Source: Staphylococcus sp. IVB6181
GTDB lineage: Bacteria; Bacillota; Bacilli; Staphylococcales; Staphylococcaceae
Direction: 5' to 3'
NCBI RefSeq assembly: GCF_025561445.1
Contig: NZ_CP095096.1
Coordinates: forward strand, 2,459,822 to 2,523,821
Length of the DNA stretch: 64,000 bases
Positions 57,548-64,000 of this stretch are shown in pieces (positions within the stretch are counted from its first letter, which is position 1; every line of letters begins with the position of its first letter). The notes under the pieces were generated by a model that saw only the letters and a program-made list of their open reading frames with translations, did not search any database and was not told the origin of the DNA. Position numbers and translations under genes: made by a program.

Positions 57548-57745
57548 TTAACTAATTAATTCTATTAATCTACCGATTCCCAAATCTAAGGCATAGAAGA
57601 AGATTAAGAAAAATATTACTGTAACAATTACAATAGTTGTATATTTTACGAGTTCTGGTCCAGTCGGCCAGCTCGTCTTCTCCATCTCAGATATAACGCC
57701 TTTGAAGAAACTTTCTTTCGGTGTTTTGTTTTTATCTTCAGCCAT
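57548..57745 (-). CDS. secE: preprotein translocase subunit SecE
   Basis: 65 residues. N-terminal [21 protein letters not shown] amphipathic region and one membrane helix ([19 protein letters not shown]). Clamps SecY in the translocon. GGAGGTACG precedes the ATG. Confidence 0.96.
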   Translation of the reverse strand: MAEDKNKTPKESFFKGVISEMEKTSWPTGPELVKYTTIVIVTVIFFLIFFYALDLGIGRLIELIS

Positions 57746-57793
57746 TGTCGTACCTCCAATTAATCATTAATTTCATCTTGGCCTTAAGAGCAA

Positions 57794-57937
57794 TTACTTC
57801 GATTCCTTGTGTATTGTATGCGCATTGCATTTTTTGCAATACTTCTTCAACACGAGTCTTTCTGCAAGGTTGCTGTTTTTTGGTACGGTATAGTTTCTAT
57901 TGCCGCAAATTTCACAGTTAAGCGGGACTTTCTTCAT
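57794..57937 (-). CDS. rpmG: 50S ribosomal protein L33
   Basis: 47 residues, shorter than usual length cut-offs. It reads MKKVPLNCEICGNRNYTV, then a basic middle ending KKYCKKCNAHTIHKESK. CEIC and CKKC make a zinc ribbon, the cysteine-containing (C+) form of L33. Start ATG 57935-57937 with GGTGAAGG upstream; stop TAA 57794-57796. Lies between sigH and secE, the expected place. Confidence 0.92.
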   Translation of the reverse strand: MKKVPLNCEICGNRNYTVPKNSNLAERLVLKKYCKKCNAHTIHKESK

Positions 57938-58049
57938 AATACCTTCACCTTACCTATATTAAATACTCACTAACTATACATAAGAAACCCTCAAATTGTC
58001 AAACGTCTAGTGAATTGTAAGTTGTATCTATAAGTGTAACGAAATGCAC

Positions 58050-58625
58050 TTAACTATCCAATAATTCATGCATTTTGCGCAGCTTCGTTTTACTTCGGTG
58101 CAATGCATTATAAACCGTTTTTTCACTAATGCCCATCGCTTTTGCTGTTTCACTTGGGGAATAATCATCCAACATATATTGTACTACTTCTTGCTCTAAT
58201 TTGCTTAATTTCTTGCAGCAGTTCATAAGAATTTCTATACGCTCTTTTAAAATAAGCTGTTCTTCTATTGAAGGACGCGCACTGCGGTAAACACTTTTTG
58301 CTTCTTCAATTAAGTGCTCTTGCTGAAGTTTTAAACGTTCTTGCTTTCGGTAGTAATCATATTTAGATGTTTTGACAAGCCGATTGAAGTAATGCTCGAA
58401 GGGTGTCGCTTCGATGATTTTAAAGTGATGAATATTTCTGCTGATTCTAATGGAGATATCTTGCAACAAGTCTTCGCAATCATGCGGTGCAATTGATGTA
58501 TGCATAACACGCCTGCAAATTTCAGGGTGCAGCTTTTTCAGCAGTTTATGCATTGCTTGTGCATCCTGTGCTTGTACAAGTTGTATTAAAGGGACAATGT
58601 CTTGAGGAAATGGAGTTTTCTGCAT
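58050..58625 (-). CDS. sigH: RNA polymerase sigma factor SigH-like
   Basis: 191 residues. Sigma-70 region 2 around DCEDLLQDISIRISRNIHHFKI (about residues 48-69) and HYFNRLVKTSKYDYYRKQ; region 4 helix-turn-helix YSPSETAKAMGISEKTVYNALHRSKTKL (about 155-182). In S. aureus SigH controls competence genes and is normally silent. The nearest ribosome binding site (AAAGGA) is about 14 nt before ATG, an unfavourable distance, consistent with weak translation. Diverged like other staphylococcal SigH proteins. Confidence 0.85.
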   Translation of the reverse strand: MQKTPFPQDIVPLIQLVQAQDAQAMHKLLKKLHPEICRRVMHTSIAPHDCEDLLQDISIRISRNIHHFKIIEATPFEHYFNRLVKTSKYDYYRKQERLKLQQEHLIEEAKSVYRSARPSIEEQLILKERIEILMNCCKKLSKLEQEVVQYMLDDYSPSETAKAMGISEKTVYNALHRSKTKLRKMHELLDS

Positions 58626-58702
58626 CGCTGTAAGTTCTATCCTTTCATAAAAGTGAACTTATCATAGCGGACTGCTTATCAAATAAGCAAGATACAGAAA
58701 AC

Positions 58703-59233
58703 TTATTTTTCATTGTCTCCTCTTCTGATTTTTTCAAATTCTGATAACACTTCATCAGAAAGCTGAATACGTGTACGCGGTTTGTTATTATTGAACGTCT
58801 TCATGGTCGAACTGACACTTGCTTCGCTTAATTTGATGTTTTGCCACATTTCTCTGGATGAAATACGGTATGCACCTGTTCCGAATATAGCGTGCTGTTC
58901 GCTCAGATCACTCGTCACAACCGCAATATGGGTTGTATGTTTGTCATATAACCCATATACAAAGCGCTCAATAAAGCTGTCGGCTGTTTCGTTTTCTTTC
59001 GTAAAAATCGTTCTTACGCCATGATAATAGAACTCGCTTTCAGTACCTTCTTGTTCATACGCATCAAAAACACAAATGACTTCGTCTGCCACAGTCGCAT
59101 TGTAATTACCAATGGCCAGTAATAACTTCTCCCTTGCTTCCTCTAAATTTTCTTTTGCAAGATTAGACAAAGCGGTACTGTGGCCAATCATATTGTAGCC
59201 GTCGATGATTAGATAACGGTCCTTATTCTTCAT
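58703..59233 (-). CDS. rae1: NYN-domain ribosome-associated endoribonuclease (YacP/Rae1)
   Basis: 176 residues. PIN-like NYN fold: YLIIDGYNMIGHS (about residues 7-19), ICVFDAYEQ, NETADSFIERFV and VVTSDLSEQ supply the acidic active site. B. subtilis Rae1 cleaves mRNA in the ribosomal A site. Three nucleotides from rlmB, in one operon with it. GGAGAG precedes the ATG. Confidence 0.87.
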   Translation of the reverse strand: MKNKDRYLIIDGYNMIGHSTALSNLAKENLEEAREKLLLAIGNYNATVADEVICVFDAYEQEGTESEFYYHGVRTIFTKENETADSFIERFVYGLYDKHTTHIAVVTSDLSEQHAIFGTGAYRISSREMWQNIKLSEASVSSTMKTFNNNKPRTRIQLSDEVLSEFEKIRRGDNEK

Positions 59234-59236
59234 AAC

Positions 59237-59986
59237 TTACTCTCCAACCGGATGACGTTTGCGATAAATTTCGTACATCATCAAACTTGCCGCTACAGAT
59301 GCATTTAAGCTGTTGATATGCCCTACCATTGGTATTTTAATATAAAAGTCGCACTTCTCTTTGACAAGACGGCTCATGCCATGGCCTTCATTGCCGATTA
59401 CAATTGCGATCGGCATATCTGCACTCATTTGACGGTAGTCTGTTGCGTTATCAGCTGCAGTTCCGGCAATCCAGTAGCCTTCTTCTTTCAATTTATCCAT
59501 TGTTTGGGCTAAATTGGTAACACGTGTGACCGGTATATGCTGAATCGCACCTGCAGATGCCTTAGCTACTGTTTGCGTTAAAGCCACTGAACGGCGCTTA
59601 GGAATAATGACACCATCTACTCCGGCCGCATCTGCTGTTCTTAGAATCGATCCTAAATTATGCGGATCTTCCAGGCCGTCTAACAACATTAAAGTCGGCA
59701 GATGATCTTGTGCTTTCAATTTTGCTAACAAGTCATCCAGCTCAACATATTCATAGGGCGCAACGAGGGCCGCAACACCTTGGTGCGGTGCTTCAGCTAA
59801 TCCATCTAATTTCGTTTTTGGTACGGTTTGCACGATTAATTTTTGCTTTTTTGCATTTTTTAAGATTTCATCAAGTTGTTGCTTTTTTACACCATCTTGA
59901 ATCAGAATCTTATTGATTGGATGCCCAGAAGTAATCGCTTCTTTAACGGCATGTCTTCCTACAATCACTGAATCTTCCACATCCAT
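59237..59986 (-). CDS. rlmB: 23S rRNA 2'-O-methyltransferase RlmB-like (TrmH/SpoU family)
   Basis: About 249 residues. N-terminal rRNA-binding domain and C-terminal SPOUT knot: [47 protein letters not shown] motif 2 and [22 protein letters not shown] motif 3. In E. coli RlmB methylates G2251. The ATG overlaps the mrnC stop (TGATG); a GTG just before is also possible. Confidence 0.88.
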   Translation of the reverse strand: MDVEDSVIVGRHAVKEAITSGHPINKILIQDGVKKQQLDEILKNAKKQKLIVQTVPKTKLDGLAEAPHQGVAALVAPYEYVELDDLLAKLKAQDHLPTLMLLDGLEDPHNLGSILRTADAAGVDGVIIPKRRSVALTQTVAKASAGAIQHIPVTRVTNLAQTMDKLKEEGYWIAGTAADNATDYRQMSADMPIAIVIGNEGHGMSRLVKEKCDFYIKIPMVGHINSLNASVAASLMMYEIYRKRHPVGE

Positions 59987-60387
59987 CACACCCTTTCTTC
60001 TACTTCAGATACAATACGACAAAGCAAAGCTTCAAGGCGCTCTGTACGGCCTTCTAGGTATAAGAAGCCGATAACAGCTTCCAGCCCTGAACTTTTGCGG
60101 TAAGTCTGAATATCTGTATTTTTTGCTTTGGTATGGCTTTTCGCATTGCGGCCTCTGCGAACAATTTCCAACTCTTCTTCAGTCAGCCACTCTGCTTCGA
60201 TTAAGCTTTCCAACGTCAGTGCTTGGCTTTTCGCCGAAACAAAACGTTTAGCCTGCTGATGCAAACGATTAGGTTTAGCACGCAGCTTTAAGATAATGTG
60301 CTGTCTGACATATTGGTCTAAAACTGCATCCCCCATATATGCGAGTGATAAGGGGTTCAGCAGTTTAATATTTTGCGCATTATCCAC
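59986..60387 (-). CDS. mrnC: Mini-ribonuclease 3
   Basis: 133 residues, RNase III catalytic domain without the dsRNA-binding domain. [21 protein letters not shown] (Asp of the active site) and [20 protein letters not shown] (Glu). Matures 23S rRNA in Bacillus. GTG start overlapping the cysS stop by 8 nt, with AAGGTGTGAG upstream. Normal place between cysS and rlmB. Confidence 0.92.
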   Translation of the reverse strand: MDNAQNIKLLNPLSLAYMGDAVLDQYVRQHIILKLRAKPNRLHQQAKRFVSAKSQALTLESLIEAEWLTEEELEIVRRGRNAKSHTKAKNTDIQTYRKSSGLEAVIGFLYLEGRTERLEALLCRIVSEVEERV

Positions 60388-61777
60388 GTTTGAATCTCAC
60401 ACCTTGCGGCGTATCTTCAAGAATAATATTTTTCGCTTTTAATTCATCGCGGATTTCATCAGCACGCGCATAATCTTTATTTTTTCGTGCTTCATTACGT
60501 TCTTCGATTAATGCTTCGATTTCTTCATCTAACAATTCTTCTTGTTTGCCTTTTAACGGTACACCTAAAACATCGCTGAAGATTTGGAAGACTTCTTTGA
60601 AACGTGCGATGACTTTTTTAGATGTCGTATTTTCCATGACATATTTATTCGCTAATTTTGCTAAGTCATACCAAGTTGTAATCGCATTCGCTGTGTTGAA
60701 GTCATCGTCCATCACTGTTTCAAATTGTTCTAACAATGCATCCACTTGTTCGATATATTCTGATTGATCTTCGATATCAGATGCAATCGCTTCTCTTTCT
60801 TCTAAAGCTTGATAACTATTGCGGATACGTTCTAATCCTGCTTTCGCTGATTCTACTAACTCCATATTGTAGTTGATTGGACTGCGGTAATGTACGCTGA
60901 TCATGAAGAAACGCAGTACATCCGGGTCTACTTCTTTAATGATGTCGTGTACTAATACGAAGTTGCCTAATGATTTACTCATTTTTTCATTGTTGATATT
61001 GATGAAACCATTATGCATCCAATAGTTCGCAAAAGGCGCATGGTTATGTGCTTCAGATTGTGCGATTTCGTTTTCGTGGTGAGGGAATTGCAAGTCGCTG
61101 CCCCCTGCGTGAATATCGATTGTTTCGCCTAATTCATGGTATGCCATAACAGAGCATTCGATATGCCAGCCTGGACGACCTTTGCCGAATGGGCTGTCCC
61201 AGCTGATTTCGCCCGGTTTTGCTTTTTTCCATAATGTGAAGTCTAACGCATCTTCTTTTTGCTCGCCTGATTCAATACGTGCACCGACTTTTAAGTCATC
61301 AATAGATTGGTGGCTGAGTTTGCCGTAGCCTTCAAACTTGCGTGTTCTGAAGTATACGTCGCCTTCACTTTCGTAAGCATAACCTTGGTCCACGAGGTTT
61401 TGAATAAATTGGATGATATCATCCATATGATTCATAACACGCGGATTAGATGTTGCTTTTTTAACGTTCAATGCGCCTGTATCTTCGTAGAACGCTTTAA
61501 TATAACGGTCTGCGATTTCAGGCACACTTTCGTTTAATTCTTTTGAACGTTTGATTAATTTGTCATCCACATCCGTGAAGTTAGATACATAGTTCACATC
61601 GTAGCCTTTATATTCAAAATAGCGGCGGACTACGTCGTAGTTGATAGCTGGACGCGCATTCCCAATATGAATATAGTTGTAAACCGTCGGACCGCAGACA
61701 TACATTTTAACTTTGCCTTCTTCTAAAGGCTTAAACGGTTCTTTTTGTCTTGTTAATGTATTATATAATGTAATCAT
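60380..61777 (-). CDS. cysS: cysteinyl-tRNA synthetase
   Basis: 465 residues. Class I synthetase: [18 protein letters not shown] (HIGH-type motif), zinc ligands Cys, [10 protein letters not shown] and [13 protein letters not shown], and KMSKSLGNF (KMSKS, about residues 268-276). ATG 61775-61777 follows GGAGAG at 8 nt; a frame 15 nt longer lacks a ribosome binding site. Overlaps the end of cysE by 17 nt. Confidence 0.96.
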   Translation of the reverse strand: MITLYNTLTRQKEPFKPLEEGKVKMYVCGPTVYNYIHIGNARPAINYDVVRRYFEYKGYDVNYVSNFTDVDDKLIKRSKELNESVPEIADRYIKAFYEDTGALNVKKATSNPRVMNHMDDIIQFIQNLVDQGYAYESEGDVYFRTRKFEGYGKLSHQSIDDLKVGARIESGEQKEDALDFTLWKKAKPGEISWDSPFGKGRPGWHIECSVMAYHELGETIDIHAGGSDLQFPHHENEIAQSEAHNHAPFANYWMHNGFININNEKMSKSLGNFVLVHDIIKEVDPDVLRFFMISVHYRSPINYNMELVESAKAGLERIRNSYQALEEREAIASDIEDQSEYIEQVDALLEQFETVMDDDFNTANAITTWYDLAKLANKYVMENTTSKKVIARFKEVFQIFSDVLGVPLKGKQEELLDEEIEALIEERNEARKNKDYARADEIRDELKAKNIILEDTPQGVRFKRG

Positions 61778-62402
61778 CTTGAATCTCTCCATTCTTAACT
61801 TGCTCTAGTTGTTTCTCTAATTGTTTCATTTGTTCGTAAATTGGGTCTGGTAAGTTGAGATGGTCGAAGTTTTTACCAATACGTTTGCCATGTTGTTTTA
61901 CAATATGACCAGGAATACCGACTACCGTTGAATAACTTGGTACATTCGTTAATACCACTGAGTTTGCGCCGATATTGACGTTTGAATCTACTTTGATATT
62001 GCCTAAAATTTTTGAACCCGCTGCAATCAACACGTTATCTCCGATATCAGGGTGACGTTTACCTTTCTCTTTACCTGTACCGCCGAGTGTGACACCTTGG
62101 TAAATTGTTACATTATCGCCGATTGTACAAGTTTCGCCGATAACCACTCCCATACCATGGTCAATAAATAAACGTTTGCCTATTTTGGCACCGGGGTGAA
62201 TTTCAATCCCAGTGAAAAAGCGTGATACTTGTGAAATAATACGTGCAGCAACGTAGTGCTTTTTATTATAAAGTTTGTGTGCCAGCAAGTGATTCCATAC
62301 TGCATGCAATCCTGCATAAGTTGTCACAACCTCAAATGACGTCTTAGCCGCAGGATCTTGTTCGAATACCATTTTTATATCGTCTCTCATTCTTTTAAAC
62401 AA
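61761..62402 (-). CDS. cysE: serine O-acetyltransferase
   Basis: 213 residues. First step of cysteine synthesis: serine plus acetyl-CoA to O-acetylserine. Left-handed beta-helix hexapeptides run from about residue 65 ([22 protein letters not shown]) with catalytic His residues and [24 protein letters not shown] start at 62402 with AGGAGGGG 6 nt upstream; an ATG four codons in is less well placed. Headed by a cysteine T-box. Confidence 0.94.
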   Translation of the reverse strand: MFKRMRDDIKMVFEQDPAAKTSFEVVTTYAGLHAVWNHLLAHKLYNKKHYVAARIISQVSRFFTGIEIHPGAKIGKRLFIDHGMGVVIGETCTIGDNVTIYQGVTLGGTGKEKGKRHPDIGDNVLIAAGSKILGNIKVDSNVNIGANSVVLTNVPSYSTVVGIPGHIVKQHGKRIGKNFDHLNLPDPIYEQMKQLEKQLEQVKNGEIQDDYII

Positions 62403-62423
62403 GTTATTCCCCTCCTATATATA

Positions 62424-62632
62424 ACGAAAGCACCTCTAACAACTTAATGTCAGAGGTGCTTCGCACGGTTCCACTCTTCTTCAGTATGCGTGATACAAAT
62501 GTTTCAAGGCATACTCTCTCAAATCCCGTATTTATCATTGTCTGAACCAAGGTGCATTCAATAACGCTCAAGATGTGCTCGCAGCAGCCGCACACTCTCT
62601 GGACTTGAAACTTTATTTACTAATCCTCAGTA
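62424..62632 (-). promoter_or_regulatory. T-box leader, cysteine-specific
   Basis: Minus strand carries the T-box AAGAAGAGTGGAACCGTGCG (62462-62481); its TGGA fits a discriminator U as in tRNA-Cys. Specifier candidate TGC at 62554-62556 within GAATGCACC. Terminator AAGCACCTCTGA...TAGAGGTGCTTTCGTT at about 62424-62461. Uncharged tRNA-Cys should let transcription through to cysE-cysS. Confidence 0.85.
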
Positions 62633-62690
62633 ATTACTTCTAATAATAGGTGGTTTGCGTTGAAAATTCAAGCAGTGTCCCCCATCGAAA

Positions 62691-64000
62691 TTATAGATAT
62701 TTTTTTAAACGGTTCAGTACTTTTTCTTTACCTAATACTTCAATCGTATTCGGTAATTCCGGACCATGCATTGATCCTGTTACTGCAACACGAATCGGCA
62801 TAAATAATTGTTTGCCTTTAATACCTGTTTCTTTTTGAACTTCTTTGATTGTTTTTTTGATTTCAGCCGCTTCAAACGGTTCTAACGCTTCTAACTTGCC
62901 GTATAAATGTTCAATAAGTTCTGGCACTTGTTCACCGTTGATAACTTCTTGTTCTTCTTCGCCTAACTCGATTTCGTCTCTGAAGAAGATTTCAGAAAGC
63001 GGTACGATTTCACCTGCATAGCTCATTTCTTTTTGGTATAAACCGATTAATTTGCGACCCCAGTCTAAATCTTTTTCAGATGGTGATTCTGGAATCAATC
63101 CTGCATTAATTAAATGCGGCAATGCAAGTTCGAAGACTGTTTCTGAGTCTTTTTGTTTCATGTATTGGTTGTTAACCCAAGCTAATTTTTTCTTATCGAA
63201 GAATGCTGGTGATTTTTGCAAACGATTTTCATCGAATAATTTAATGAATTCTTCTCTAGAGAAAATTTCTTCTTCGCCTTCAGGTGACCAGCCAAGCAAT
63301 GTAATGAAGTTGAATAATGCTTCCGGCAAGTAGCCTAAGTCGCGATATTGTTCGATGAATTGAAGGATTTGACCATCACGTTTACTTAATTTTTTACGTT
63401 GTTCGTTCACGATTAATGAAATGTGGCCGAAACGCGGCGGTTCCCAACCAAATGCTTCATAAATCATTAATTGTTTAGGTGTGTTTGAAACATGGTCATC
63501 ACCGCGGATAACGTCAGAGATTTCCATGTAGTGGTCATCTGCAGCTACTGCGAAGTTGTAAGTCGGAACACCGTCTTTTTTCACAATAACCCAGTCGCCG
63601 ATGTTGTCTGATTCAAATGATACTTCGCCTTTAACCATATCATCGAATTTATAGACTTTGCCTTTTGGTACACGGAAACGAATTGCCGGAAGACGTCCTT
63701 CTGCTTCGAATGCTTCTCTTTCTTCTTGTGTTAAATGAGCATGTTTACCTGCATAGCGCGGTGTTTCTCCGCGTGCAATTTGGCATTCGCGTTCCGCTTC
63801 TAATTCTTCTTCAGTCATATAGCATTTATATGCTTTATCTTCTGCTAATAATTGTTCTACTAAAGGATCGTAGAATTTACCACGTTCAGATTGACGATAC
63901 GGACCATAACCATTGTCTTTATCAACAGATTCGTCCCAATCAAGACCTAACCATTTCAAGTTGCTGAATTGTGAAGATTCGCCGTCTTCTAAGTTACGTT
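62691..64000 (-). CDS. gltX: glutamyl-tRNA synthetase, N-terminal part beyond the window
   Basis: The last 436 or so codons; the 5' end lies past 64000. Class I synthetase acting on tRNA-Glu (and tRNA-Gln in this lineage). [13 protein letters not shown] contains the KMSKS-equivalent; [26 protein letters not shown] and [18 protein letters not shown] are standard. Only the N-terminal roughly 50 residues with HIGH are missing. Separate from the cysE T-box unit. Confidence 0.95.
   Translation of the reverse strand, partial: RNLEDGESSQFSNLKWLGLDWDESVDKDNGYGPYRQSERGKFYDPLVEQLLAEDKAYKCYMTEEELEAERECQIARGETPRYAGKHAHLTQEEREAFEAEGRLPAIRFRVPKGKVYKFDDMVKGEVSFESDNIGDWVIVKKDGVPTYNFAVAADDHYMEISDVIRGDDHVSNTPKQLMIYEAFGWEPPRFGHISLIVNEQRKKLSKRDGQILQFIEQYRDLGYLPEALFNFITLLGWSPEGEEEIFSREEFIKLFDENRLQKSPAFFDKKKLAWVNNQYMKQKDSETVFELALPHLINAGLIPESPSEKDLDWGRKLIGLYQKEMSYAGEIVPLSEIFFRDEIELGEEEQEVINGEQVPELIEHLYGKLEALEPFEAAEIKKTIKEVQKETGIKGKQLFMPIRVAVTGSMHGPELPNTIEVLGKEKVLNRLKKYL

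Noticed and set aside
62404..62595. 63-codon minus-strand frame before cysE
   Set aside because: Lies entirely inside the cysteine T-box leader.

Overview
This window is low-GC Firmicutes chromosome, almost certainly from a coagulase-negative Staphylococcus. The evidence is the gene order gltX-cysE-cysS-mrnC-rlmB-yacP-sigH-rpmG-secE-nusG-rplK-rplA-rplJ-rplL-rsmC-rpoB-rpoC-rplGB-rpsL-rpsG-fusA-tuf, the mevalonate cluster mvaK1-mvaD-mvaK2 below pta-lipL, the hxlAB pair after nagB, and protein sequences very close to those I remember from S. aureus. Species cannot be fixed by reading; the S. carnosus/simulans group is a guess. No rRNA, tRNA, CRISPR array, prophage or resistance gene was seen.

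Layout. 1-5.5 kb: acetyltransferase, flavodoxin-like reductase, a small helix-turn-helix-like protein, a DUF1450 protein and the mevalonate operon (minus strand). 6-7.15 kb: a decayed IS30-family element abutting an orphan IS3-type end. 7.2-10 kb: pta-lipL (minus) divergent from hemQ (plus). 10.1-10.5 kb: a GC-rich, hairpin-dense intergenic block with no credible gene, the best candidate here for an undescribed RNA. 10.8-13 kb: split threonine/serine exporter pair and a two-helix membrane protein. 13.07-14.9 kb: IS3-family element A. 14.9-19.7 kb: DedA, amino-acid permease, DUF423, DUF5327-like, ung, and a dual-cysteine pyridoxal kinase. 19.8-20.33 kb: intergenic region with a 110-nt foldable element and three large hairpins. 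20.3-24.6 kb: folE2-bshB2-yojF (minus), nagB and hxlA-hxlB (plus). 24.7-28.4 kb: FMN reductase, Cof-type phosphatase, IS3-family element B, tadA. 28.5-34.9 kb: two deoxynucleoside kinases, two HAD phosphatases, ilvE and an LD-carboxypeptidase. 35.1-40.5 kb: threonine dehydrogenase-like SDR and kbl (threonine to glycine plus acetyl-CoA), an Ntn hydrolase and an M20 amidohydrolase. 40.6-64 kb: the translation/transcription core, then rlmB-mrnC-cysS-cysE under a cysteine T-box, and the 3' part of gltX, which runs off the window.

How genes work together. Mevalonate genes feed isoprenoid synthesis. Pta and LipL join acetyl-phosphate metabolism to lipoylation. BshB2 with YojF belongs to bacillithiol synthesis. 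HxlA/HxlB fix or release formaldehyde. Tdh and Kbl degrade threonine; the putative tdh promoter carries a cre-like site. IlvE has a CodY-like box directly upstream of its promoter.

Most notable mobile-element observation: both IS3-family elements have 3-bp target duplications, and removing either one restores a terminator-like hairpin with the insertion point in its loop. Both carry a long palindrome whose 3' arm contains the transposase ribosome binding site. Many starts were set by Shine-Dalgarno position rather than by the longest frame; these are noted per entry. All functional names come from reading and memory of families, not from a database search.
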